11,348 bases of DNA from RYN-111 sp046723735 (lineage in GTDB: Bacteria > Actinomycetota > Actinomycetes > Mycobacteriales > SCTD01), in NCBI GenBank assembly GCA_046723735.1, contig JBKOVB010000042.1, forward strand, positions 1 through 11,348, read 5' to 3'. Shown here in pieces: positions 1 to 6,402 of the stretch. Made by a program: the position numbers and the translations under genes. The notes under the pieces were generated by a model. It searched no databases. It was not told where the DNA came from and worked only from the letters and a program-made list of their open reading frames with translations. How positions within the stretch are numbered: the first letter of the stretch is position 1; each line of letters starts with the position of its first letter.

Positions 1-2
1 GG

Positions 3-380
3 CTCGAGACCGTGCTGTGCGACGCCCGGATCAGCCGGCTGCTGCTCGACCCGACCGGCACCATCGTGTCGCTGGAATCGGTCAAGGACGAGATCACCCT
101 CGCCCAGCGCCGCGCCGTCTCCGCCCGCGACCGGCACTGCACCGCCAAGGGCTGCACCCGACCCCCGGCGTTCTGCGACGTCCACCACCTGGTGGCCCGT
201 GCCGACGGCGGCGCGACCAGCACCGACAACCTCGGTCTGCTCTGCCGTCGGCACCACGTGCTCTGGCACCTCGGCAAGCTCCACCTGCACGACCTGCACA
301 CCCCCTGGCTCCCGGACCCGGAGCCGGAGGACACCGGCCACGACCCCTGGGAGGCCCACTCCCCACCACTCGTCGCATGA
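3..380 (+). CDS. HNH endonuclease / DUF222 (13E12-repeat-like) protein, 3' part only
   Basis: C-terminal part of a gene that starts before the window; the frame is open from base 3 to the TGA at 378-380. The translated end carries an HNH-nuclease zinc-finger-like core: a Cys pair (HCTAKGC), then DVHHLVARADGG, then a distal CRRHH. This is the usual C-terminus of actinobacterial DUF222/HNH proteins, the family called 13E12 repeats in mycobacteria. The N-terminal DUF222 part is out of view. Such genes are typically multicopy, and their biological role is not established. The gene converges on the NTF2-like gene and shows no functional link to the steroid genes. It may mark the edge of the catabolic cluster or an insertion hotspot. 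The HNH call is firm; the DUF222 assignment comes from family knowledge. Confidence 0.85.
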   Translation, partial: LETVLCDARISRLLLDPTGTIVSLESVKDEITLAQRRAVSARDRHCTAKGCTRPPAFCDVHHLVARADGGATSTDNLGLLCRRHHVLWHLGKLHLHDLHTPWLPDPEPEDTGHDPWEAHSPPLVA

Positions 381-399
381 GGACCTCCGAGGGCGTGCG

Positions 400-434
400 C
401 GCTCCTTCGGTGAGCGGGGGCCGCAGCGGCCCCC
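400..434. terminator. Tandem hairpins between convergent genes, probable bidirectional terminator
   Basis: The 97-bp gap between the convergent HNH and NTF2-like genes (381-477) holds two inverted repeats. The first (400-416) pairs CGCTC with GAGCG around a C-TTCG-G tetraloop-like centre with one bulged T. The second (416-434) pairs GGGGGCCG with CGGCCCCC around a CAG loop. Neither has a clear T-tract, which is common for terminators in high-GC actinobacteria. The position at the shared 3' ends suggests termination from both sides. Structure is seen in the sequence; function is inferred. Confidence 0.55.
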
Positions 435-477
435 CGCCGAACACGAGAGAGCGCACGAGCTCCTGGGGTAGCGAGCC

Positions 478-900
478 TCAGACGGCGGTGACGGTCGCCA
501 TCATGCGGTCGGTCTCCCAGAAGGCGCGTAGGGAGACGAGCTTGCCGTCGTCGTCGACGCGGTAGACGAACACGCCCTCGCACCGCGACACCGTGCCGTG
601 GGCCGTGATCGTGATCGTGGCGACGTTCGCGACCTCGTTGCCGGCCGCGAAGGAGTCGTGCAGGGCGAAGACGATCGAGTCGGTAGGACCGATGTTCTTG
701 TCCCAGAAGTCCGAACGCCCCTGCGGCCCGTGCCATCCCTCACCGGTCGGGTCGATGAACGACACACCGACGGGGTCCTCGACCCAGCCGTCCTCCGACC
801 AGAGGTCGAGCCAGGCCTGCTTGTCCTTGGCCTGCACCGCGGCAACCGAGCGCTGCGACGCCAGCCGGGCGGGGTGGGTCGTCGTCTCGGTGCTCACCAT
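478..900 (-). CDS. NTF2-like / ketosteroid-isomerase-fold protein (SnoaL-like), 140 aa
   Basis: A small cone-fold protein of the NTF2/KSI/SnoaL superfamily, of the usual size for single-domain members. Residues 17-45 align without gaps to residues 13-41 of Comamonas testosteroni Delta5-3-ketosteroid isomerase as I remember it, including the stretch VEDPVG. Asp42 therefore matches the KSI general base Asp38. The KSI oxyanion-hole Tyr14 matches Ser18 here, and Asp99 matches Gly109 (Glu108 is adjacent). The C-terminal DGKLVSLRAFW (118-128) matches the last KSI beta strand. The ATG at 900 overlaps the end of the upstream LLM gene by 7 bp, with GGAAG about 10 nt before it. GTG at 897 is the next in-frame start. 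The context suggests a steroid-derived substrate, but plain Delta5 isomerisation is doubtful without the Tyr/Asp pair. It may be a binding protein or a modified isomerase, hydratase or lyase. Confidence 0.85.
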   Translation of the reverse strand: MVSTETTTHPARLASQRSVAAVQAKDKQAWLDLWSEDGWVEDPVGVSFIDPTGEGWHGPQGRSDFWDKNIGPTDSIVFALHDSFAAGNEVANVATITITAHGTVSRCEGVFVYRVDDDGKLVSLRAFWETDRMMATVTAV

Positions 901-1766
901 GCCTGGATCACTTCCTTCGCGAAGCGGCGGATGCCATAGATCTTGTCCTCGAGCGTGCCGTCCCAGGGGACGCCGTAGAACATCCAGGGGACGGTGACGA
1001 TGTCTGTGGCGCCGGCTTCCTCGAGCTCCTTGTAACCCTCGAGGCCGAAGCGGTCGTTCGGCACGACCTGGAACTCGAAGCCCTCGGTCGGGCGCCCGGC
1101 GCTCTGCAGCAGGTCGAGGACCGTGCCGCGCACCTCGCGGAACTCGTCGATGCCGATCATCGCGCTGGTCCAGCCGTCGCCGAACCGAGCTGTGCGGCGC
1201 AGCGCGACCGGCGTGTGCCCGCCGATCCAGATCGGGACGCGCTGGGTGGGGGCGGGCGGTTGCTTGATGCGGCCGAACTTCACCGTCTCGCCGTCGCGCT
1301 CGACCCAGTCGCCGGTGAGCAGCGCGATGATCGCGTCGAGCGACTCGTCGGTGTACTTGCCGCGGCCCTCGTAGACACCGCCGCTCCATTCGAACTCCTC
1401 CTTGAGCCAGCCCACGCCGGCTCCGAAGGTGAAGCGGTTGTTGCTCAGCACCGCGGCCGACGACACCTGCTTGGCGAGCAGGATCGGGTTGCGCACGGCA
1501 ACCTTCACCACTGCGGTGACGAAGCGGATGTGCGTCGTTGCGGCCGCCATCGCCGCCACGGCCATGAACGGGTCGACGAACGCGGAGTCCTCGCGCCACA
1601 GCCGGCTGCCGTCCTTGGTGTAGGGGTAGGCGTCCGACACCTGCTCCGACCAGAAGATGCTGTCGGGCACGGCGACCTGGTGGTATCCGCAGTCCTCGGC
1701 CTCCCGGGCCAGGGCGACGTACTCGCTGGGGTCGCCGCTCAGGGCGACGGACATGGTGAAGTGCAC
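894..1766 (-). CDS. LLM-class (probably F420-dependent) oxidoreductase, 290 aa
   Basis: A luciferase-like TIM-barrel oxidoreductase. The N-terminus MHFTMSVAL, the AREAEDCGYHQVAVPDS segment (20-36), TAVVKVAVRNPILLAKQ (84-100), FGAGVGWLKEEFE (114-126) and VPIWIGGHTPVALRR (177-191) are typical of the TIGR03619-type F420-dependent LLM group. These enzymes usually transfer hydride to or from F420, though FMN use cannot be excluded. The chosen start is GTG at 1766, with GAGGGAG about 4 nt upstream; an internal ATG at 1754 is the alternative. It is the first gene of a two-gene unit with the NTF2-like gene (7-bp overlap). A KstR-type palindrome lies 16 bp before the start, which places it in the steroid regulon. 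The substrate is unknown; a keto/hydroxy or ring-reduction step on a steroid intermediate is an inference. At 290 aa it is shorter than mycobacterial Rv3520c, which is about 347 aa from memory, so it is probably not that protein. Confidence 0.88.
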   Translation of the reverse strand: MHFTMSVALSGDPSEYVALAREAEDCGYHQVAVPDSIFWSEQVSDAYPYTKDGSRLWREDSAFVDPFMAVAAMAAATTHIRFVTAVVKVAVRNPILLAKQVSSAAVLSNNRFTFGAGVGWLKEEFEWSGGVYEGRGKYTDESLDAIIALLTGDWVERDGETVKFGRIKQPPAPTQRVPIWIGGHTPVALRRTARFGDGWTSAMIGIDEFREVRGTVLDLLQSAGRPTEGFEFQVVPNDRFGLEGYKELEEAGATDIVTVPWMFYGVPWDGTLEDKIYGIRRFAKEVIQAW

Positions 1767-1782
1767 GGGACTCCCTCGCTAG

Positions 1783-1796
1783 TGGAACACGTTCTA
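1783..1796. promoter_or_regulatory. KstR-type operator before the LLM/NTF2 operon
   Basis: TGGAACACGTTCTA fits the published actinobacterial KstR motif TnnAACnnGTTnnA at every fixed position. It lies in the 46-bp gap between the lipase stop and the LLM start, 16 bp from the start codon. A repressor bound here would cover the promoter region. It shares the 12-mer AACACGTTCTAG with the site at 7230-7243. KstR is a TetR-family repressor relieved by early steroid acyl-CoA or 3-keto intermediates. Other TetR regulators can bind similar half-sites, so the regulator's identity is inferred. Confidence 0.75.
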
Positions 1797-1812
1797 GCAC
1801 GGGAGGTCGTGC

Positions 1813-2646
1813 TTAACCAGCAGCACCCGGTACGACGGAAGCCGGGCTCCACGTCACCGGCGGGTCTCCCAGCCAGTCGGTGCCCGGGACGTCGAGCTCG
1901 CCCGCCAGCGCGTGTGCCAGCACGGTGTACACGTTCCGGGCGGCGAGCAGACCCACGTGCGTGGCCCGCACCTCGACGTTGCGGGCCCCGTCGACGAGGC
2001 AGGTCTCCCAGCGGATCACCTCGTCGCTGCGGCTGAACAGGCTGACGAGCGGCATCGGCATGGGCGCCCGGTAGTAGTCGCCGAACGGGCAGGCACAGGC
2101 AGCTGTCATGCAGCCCAACGCCAGCCGCGCCGGGTTGTGCTGCAGCCGGGTGCGCGCGAAGTTGGCGCCCGCGGCGAGGGCGAGGTTGGTCACCGCGAAG
2201 GGGTCGGTCAGCGGGCTGCCGAGGGTGATGACGCGCTCGACCAGATCCGGGCGCGCGGTGGCGATGCCGCGCGCGAGCAGCCCGCCGCGGCTGTGCCCGA
2301 GCAGGGTCACCCTGGCGCCCTCGACCTGCGCGACGCGCTCGACCCGCGGGAGCACCCGGGTCAGCGTCCGGTCGGAGCAGTCGACGTGCAGCGCGATCGA
2401 CGAGCGGTAGCCGTGGTAGCCGATCCGTCGTACCCAGGAGTGCAGGAGCGGCATCAGCCAGTCGCCGGCGACGGCGGGCGGCAGGAGCAGCACGGGCTGT
2501 CCGTCGCCGTGCGGCACGCCCCGCCCGGCGAACACGTCCGAGCGCAGGAACCGGCTGAGGGTGACGGGACCCCGCACCCGCAGCGCCGCCGCTCCGAGCT
2601 GGCCCAGCGCCTGGGGCACCTCCCGGACGGTCCGTGCGGCGTTCAT
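1813..2646 (-). CDS. Alpha/beta hydrolase, lipase/esterase with GHSRGG nucleophile elbow, 277 aa
   Basis: A triacylglycerol-lipase-like serine hydrolase. PVLLLPPAVAGDW (51-63) fits the first core strand and oxyanion loop. GHSRGG (117-122) is the nucleophile elbow with Ser119. Asp208 in SRSDEVI and His230 in THVGLL complete a plausible triad. Several cysteines (90, 179, 184, 186, 216) could stabilise an exported protein, but no clear signal peptide is visible, so it is probably cytosolic or exported by another route. The start is ATG at 2646; only a weak upstream Shine-Dalgarno is seen. It lies 51 bp downstream of the WS/DGAT gene on the same strand, suggesting a shared transcript. A pair that makes and hydrolyses neutral lipid, or sterol esters, would make sense next to steroid catabolism. 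It is not HsaD, which has a GNSxGG-type elbow. Confidence 0.85.
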   Translation of the reverse strand: MNAARTVREVPQALGQLGAAALRVRGPVTLSRFLRSDVFAGRGVPHGDGQPVLLLPPAVAGDWLMPLLHSWVRRIGYHGYRSSIALHVDCSDRTLTRVLPRVERVAQVEGARVTLLGHSRGGLLARGIATARPDLVERVITLGSPLTDPFAVTNLALAAGANFARTRLQHNPARLALGCMTAACACPFGDYYRAPMPMPLVSLFSRSDEVIRWETCLVDGARNVEVRATHVGLLAARNVYTVLAHALAGELDVPGTDWLGDPPVTWSPASVVPGAAG

Positions 2647-2697
2647 GCCGCCAGGATGCCTCAGCCGCGCGGCGCAGCGCGGCAGAACCGCCGCAGC

Positions 2698-4089
2698 TCA
2701 GGGCTGCAACGCATCCAGCAGCTCCTGGAGCGCGACCGGCACGGCGGCGGCGAGGTCGTCGAGGTCGGGCATGCGGTCGCTGCAGGCGATGATGCCCACG
2801 TCGACGCGGTCGGCGTAGCTGACCACCGTGATGTTCAGGCCTGGACCTTCGAGGACCGGCCCGAGCGGGAACAGCCCCGTGACGCGGCAGCCCGCCAGGT
2901 AGATCTCGACCGGGGGCCCGGGCACGTTGGAGATGACGACGTTGTGCACCACCGGGTGCAGGTCCGCGAGGCGCAGGCCGCTGTAGAAGCGGGCCAAGGC
3001 GGTCGTGATGGTGGGCTGGGCCAGCGCGGCCGCCTGCCCGATCAGCTGGTCGCCCATGGCGGCGTGCACGCCCTTGCCGACGAGGTTCGCCTGCCGCACT
3101 GCGGCGAGCCGCTCGACCGGGTCGTCGACGTCGGTGCCCAGGCTGGTGAACATGGCGGACACCGCGTTGCCGGAGGTGTCGTCCTGGCGCACCGAGACCG
3201 GTACCGCGGCGATGAGGCTGCGGTCGGGCAGCTCGCCGCGCTTGTTCAGGTAGTGGTGCAGCGCCCCGCCGCAGATGGCGATGACGGCGTCGTTCACCGT
3301 GCCGCCGACGGCGTTCTTGACCGCCTTCACCTCCGCGAGGGGGATCTCGGCGTAGGCGACGACCCGTCCCGGGGTGATCCGCCCGTTGAACGGCGCCCGC
3401 GGAGCCTGGAAGGGCACCGCTCCGCCGGTGCTCCCCGTGACCTTGCCGGTCACGCGGACGAGGGACCGCACCGCGCTCGGTACGACCTTGGCCGCCTTGA
3501 GGGGCAGGGTGAACAGCCCCAACGCCGTGTGCGCCGCGACGTCGAGCACGCCGGGGTGCGGCAGCAGCTCGGCGGCGAGCTCCTGCCGGGCCTGCTCGAG
3601 CTCGGCCTTGGTCCGGCCCTCGGGGCTCAGATCGAAGATCGCGGCCAGGATGCGGGCAGCCCCCACGCCGTCGGTCGCGCAGTGGTGGATCTTGAAGACC
3701 ACCGCCGCCCGGTCGCCGTCGAGGCCCTCCACGACCAGCGCCTCCCACAGCGGGCGGCTGCGGTCGAGCTGCTGCGAGGCGAACGACGCCACCTGGTCGG
3801 CGAGCACGTCCATCCCGCCCACGACCTGCACCCGCGAGACGTGCGAGGCGACGTCGACGTCCGGGACGTCGACCCAGAACGGGTGGTGCAGCCGCAGCGT
3901 CGCGGAGCTCACCCGACGCCGGAACTGCGGGAGCAGGTCGAGACGCTGCTCGACGAGGGCGACCAGGTCGTCGGCGCCCCAGCCCGGTCGTGCGCTGGTG
4001 TCGAGGACGATCGTGCCGAGAACGTGCATGTGCGAGCTCGGAGTCTCGAAGTAGAGGAAGCTCGCGTCGGTGCCGCTCATCTCGTACAC
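2698..4089 (-). CDS. WS/DGAT-family O-acyltransferase (wax ester / triacylglycerol synthase), 463 aa
   Basis: A bifunctional wax-ester synthase/diacylglycerol acyltransferase family member of normal length. The N-terminal SGTDASFLYFET matches the conserved family start. The active-site motif HHCATDG (135-141) carries the catalytic HHxxxDG. TVNDAVIAICGGAL (264-277) supplies the conserved ND pair, and SNVPGP (387-392) is the C-terminal family motif. Family members esterify fatty acyl-CoA to diacylglycerol or an alcohol and act at the inner membrane or lipid-body surface. GTG at 4089 is preferred because a TAGGGT -10-like box ends 7 nt before it, as in leaderless actinobacterial transcripts. ATG at 4080 is the alternative. 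It is followed by the lipase gene. It could store acyl groups released from sterol side chains and propionyl-CoA. No KstR motif is seen in its 41-bp upstream gap, so regulation with the hsa genes is not shown. Confidence 0.92.
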   Translation of the reverse strand: MYEMSGTDASFLYFETPSSHMHVLGTIVLDTSARPGWGADDLVALVEQRLDLLPQFRRRVSSATLRLHHPFWVDVPDVDVASHVSRVQVVGGMDVLADQVASFASQQLDRSRPLWEALVVEGLDGDRAAVVFKIHHCATDGVGAARILAAIFDLSPEGRTKAELEQARQELAAELLPHPGVLDVAAHTALGLFTLPLKAAKVVPSAVRSLVRVTGKVTGSTGGAVPFQAPRAPFNGRITPGRVVAYAEIPLAEVKAVKNAVGGTVNDAVIAICGGALHHYLNKRGELPDRSLIAAVPVSVRQDDTSGNAVSAMFTSLGTDVDDPVERLAAVRQANLVGKGVHAAMGDQLIGQAAALAQPTITTALARFYSGLRLADLHPVVHNVVISNVPGPPVEIYLAGCRVTGLFPLGPVLEGPGLNITVVSYADRVDVGIIACSDRMPDLDDLAAAVPVALQELLDALQP

Positions 4090-4096
4090 GCCGCAA

Positions 4097-4102
4097 ACCC
4101 TA
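4097..4102 (-). promoter_or_regulatory. Candidate -10 box for a leaderless WS/DGAT transcript
   Basis: Read on the minus strand, TAGGGT (TANNNT) is followed by seven bases and then the GTG start at 4089. That is the spacing expected when transcription begins at the first base of the start codon, a common arrangement in actinobacteria. No Shine-Dalgarno precedes this GTG, which agrees. The box sits within the palindrome CCCTAGGG. Confidence 0.5.
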
Positions 4103-4130
4103 GGGACACAGGGGGTAAAGCGACAGGGAG

Positions 4131-5360
4131 GTGCGCCACACTGATCCGGTGCTGCTGCTCCTGCTCTCGGTGGTCGGTCTGGCGTTCGTCCTCAACGGCC
4201 TGCGCCCGCTGCGGTTCACGGCCCTGCAGATCCCGGCTTTCTTCGCCGCGTGGCTCACTGTCGAGCTCGCGCCGTGGCTGCTCGTCGCGACCGTCGTGGG
4301 CGCCGGGCTCGCGATCGGGCTCGACGGCGTGCACGGCATCGCGTGGGTCGGCATCGGGCTGACGCTCGGCGTGGTGGCCGGTCTCGTACGGATGGTCGCG
4401 CTGTCGATGCGGGTCGAGGCGGTCGCCGACACCGCCCTGCGGTCGTGGCCCGAGGTCGGCCCTGACGAGGACCGCCAGCCACCGACGTGGCTGCGCCAGT
4501 TCTTCCCCCCGCTGAGCTTCAAGGCGGCGGACGTGGAGCGCGTCGTCGACGTGCGCTACGGCGAGGGCCACGGCCGGCAGCGCCTCGACGTCTACCGCCG
4601 CGCCGACCGTCCCACCGGCTGTCCCACCCTGCTGCAGGTGCACGGCGGCGGGTGGGTCATCGGCGACAAGCAGCAGCAGGGCCGGCCGCTCATGCGGCAC
4701 CTCGCCCGCGCGGGGTGGGTGTGCTTCGCGCCGAACTACACGCTCTCGCCACGCGGCACCTGGCCGCAGCACCTGGTGGACGTGAAGCGCGCCATCGCCT
4801 GGGTCAAGGAGCACGGCGAGGAGTACGGCGCGGACCCGGGCTTCGTCGTCATCACCGGCGGCTCCGCGGGCGGCCACCTGGCGGCGCTCGCGGCCCTGAC
4901 CGCCAACGACCCGTCGTACCAGCCGGGGTTCGACGACGCGGACACGACGGTGCAGGCGTGCGTCCCCTACTACGGCGTCTACGACCTCACCGGCGAGACG
5001 GGCACCCGGGCCGCGCGGGTGCGGCACCGCACCCTCATGACGCGGCTGGTCATGAAGACGCACGACGAGGAGGTGTTCCGCGCGGCATCACCGCTGCAAC
5101 GCGTGCACGCGGACGCGCCGCCGTTCTTCGTCATCCACGGGCGCAACGACACGCTGGTGCCCGTCGTGGAGGCGCGCACGCTGGTGGAGCGGCTGCGCGC
5201 GGTGTCCGGGCAGCCGGTGATCTACCTGGAGCTGCCCGGTACCGAGCACGCGTTCGACGTGTTCCCCTCGATCCGCTCCGACCACGTGGTGCGGGCGGTG
5301 GGGCGCTTCGTGCAGGCCGTGCGGGTGCGTGCGCTCAGCGCACCAGGCCGCGACCGGTGA
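4131..5360 (+). CDS. Membrane-anchored HSL-type alpha/beta hydrolase (LipM-like esterase), about 409 aa
   Basis: The N-terminal 95 residues contain about three hydrophobic segments (near 7-22, 33-62 and 67-91), followed by a carboxylesterase domain of the hormone-sensitive-lipase type. HGGGW (171-175) forms the oxyanion hole. GGSAGG (243-248) holds nucleophile Ser245. Asp340 in GRNDTLVP and His373 in GTEHAFD complete the triad. Mycobacterial LipM has the same membrane-plus-esterase architecture. The catalytic domain is probably tethered to the membrane and acts on lipid or acyl esters; the substrate is not predictable. The start is uncertain: GTG at 4131 directly abuts an AGGGAG sequence (too close), while GTG at 4149 begins at the first hydrophobic run but is about 17 nt away. 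It is divergent from WS/DGAT, and its 3' end overlaps the convergent DapB-like gene by 26 bp. Confidence 0.87.
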   Translation: MRHTDPVLLLLLSVVGLAFVLNGLRPLRFTALQIPAFFAAWLTVELAPWLLVATVVGAGLAIGLDGVHGIAWVGIGLTLGVVAGLVRMVALSMRVEAVADTALRSWPEVGPDEDRQPPTWLRQFFPPLSFKAADVERVVDVRYGEGHGRQRLDVYRRADRPTGCPTLLQVHGGGWVIGDKQQQGRPLMRHLARAGWVCFAPNYTLSPRGTWPQHLVDVKRAIAWVKEHGEEYGADPGFVVITGGSAGGHLAALAALTANDPSYQPGFDDADTTVQACVPYYGVYDLTGETGTRAARVRHRTLMTRLVMKTHDEEVFRAASPLQRVHADAPPFFVIHGRNDTLVPVVEARTLVERLRAVSGQPVIYLELPGTEHAFDVFPSIRSDHVVRAVGRFVQAVRVRALSAPGRDR

Positions 5361-6402
5361 CCAGCGGGAGGTCCAGCGCCGAGAGCAGTCCAGGCGGGCC
5401 GTCGACGACGGCCGGGATCGCGTTGACGAGCCGCATCGCGGTCGCCTTGAGGCCCGCGGTGTTGTGGTCGCCGTCGGTGCCGAGCATGTGCATGTCGAGC
5501 TGGTAGTTCGGCTCGCCGGTCACGACGACGCGGTAGCCGCCCTGACCGTGCGGCTGGGGCCACGCGGGGGCGAGCTCGTCGAGCAACCGGGTCACGTGCT
5601 CCAGCACGACGACCGCGCGGCCGTCCTTCATGCCGCGCACCTCGAAGTGCAGGCCCGCGACGGTGCCTTCCTTGACCGGTCCGCTGTCGATGTCGAAGTC
5701 GTAGGGCGCAGGCACCCGCTCGTAGAACTCCTCGATGCTGTCGAGCTCGACCCCGAGGCCCGCGGCGATGAGGTGCACCACCCCACCCCAGGCAGTGGTG
5801 AGCACGCCGGGCTGCAGCAGCAGCGGCACCTCGTCCATCGGCTTGCCGAAGCCCATGACGTCGAACATCACGGTGGGCTGGTCGTAGGTCGCGTAGTTCA
5901 GGATCTCCATGCAGCGGACCTGCTCGATGCGCTCGCTCACCGAGGTCATCACCAGCGGCAGCACGTCGTTGGCGAAGCCGGGGTCGACGCCGTTGACGTG
6001 CACCGACACGCCGCCCTCGAGCGCGGCCTGGACGACGCCCTTGGCGAGCGGCTCGTTCACGCCGACCGGGTACTGCAGCAGCACCGGGCCGCTGGCCACG
6101 ACGTTGATGCCGGCACGGAGCAGCACCTCGATGTCGTTCATCGCCTCGAAGAGCCGGTCGTCGGCCATCGCAGTGACGACGACGCAGTCCGGCTGCAGCG
6201 CGATGACGTCGTCGACGCTGTTGGTGGCGGCGACGCCGAGCGTCTTGTCCAGCCCGGCGAGCTCGCCGGCGTCCAGGCCGACCTTGGCCGGGTTGGAGAC
6301 CCAGACCCCGACGAGCTCGAGGTCGGGCCGGTTGTCGACGCCGATGATGGCGTTCTTGCCGACGTTGCCGGTGCTCCAGACGACGACGCGGTAGGTCTTC
6401 AC
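5335..6402 (-). CDS. NAD(P)-binding dihydrodipicolinate-reductase-like / amine-dehydrogenase-like oxidoreductase, 355 aa
   Basis: An N-terminal Rossmann fold is shown by VVVWSTGNVGKNAI (6-19), a GxxG nucleotide-binding turn, with a predicted beta-alpha-beta region to about residue 130. GINVVASGPVLLQYP (98-112) and NGVDPGFANDVLP (137-149) are features of the DapB-related family that includes 2,4-diaminopentanoate dehydrogenase. It is too long for true DapB (about 245-270 aa) and lies in a steroid setting, so lysine biosynthesis is unlikely. Many actinobacteria annotate such genes as dihydrodipicolinate reductase without a known reaction. GTG at 6402 overlaps the SDR stop by 4 bp (GTGA), and GGGAG lies 7 nt upstream, indicating translational coupling. 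It is probably controlled from the SDR promoter, hence by the KstR-type site at 7230. A pyridine-nucleotide redox step on a steroid-derived intermediate is inferred only. Confidence 0.85.
   Translation of the reverse strand: MKTYRVVVWSTGNVGKNAIIGVDNRPDLELVGVWVSNPAKVGLDAGELAGLDKTLGVAATNSVDDVIALQPDCVVVTAMADDRLFEAMNDIEVLLRAGINVVASGPVLLQYPVGVNEPLAKGVVQAALEGGVSVHVNGVDPGFANDVLPLVMTSVSERIEQVRCMEILNYATYDQPTVMFDVMGFGKPMDEVPLLLQPGVLTTAWGGVVHLIAAGLGVELDSIEEFYERVPAPYDFDIDSGPVKEGTVAGLHFEVRGMKDGRAVVVLEHVTRLLDELAPAWPQPHGQGGYRVVVTGEPNYQLDMHMLGTDGDHNTAGLKATAMRLVNAIPAVVDGPPGLLSALDLPLVTGRGLVR

Noticed and set aside
1739..4362. Very long open frames overlapping the lipase and WS/DGAT genes in other frames (1739-4096 on -, 1912-4362 on +)
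   Set aside because: They are low-complexity Arg/Ala/Pro/Gly or His/Asp/Val-rich translations with no family motif. They come from GC-rich codon bias opposite or beside genes with clear catalytic motifs.
1813..5360. The lipase or the membrane esterase as a displaced HsaD
   Set aside because: Their nucleophile elbows (GHSRGG and GGSAGG with HGGGW) belong to lipase and hormone-sensitive-lipase types, not meta-cleavage-product hydrolases.
5335..6402. The DapB-like gene as lysine-pathway dapB
   Set aside because: At 355 aa it is much longer than DapB, has the NGVDPGFANDVLP-type motif of the amine-dehydrogenase-like branch, and sits in a steroid operon.
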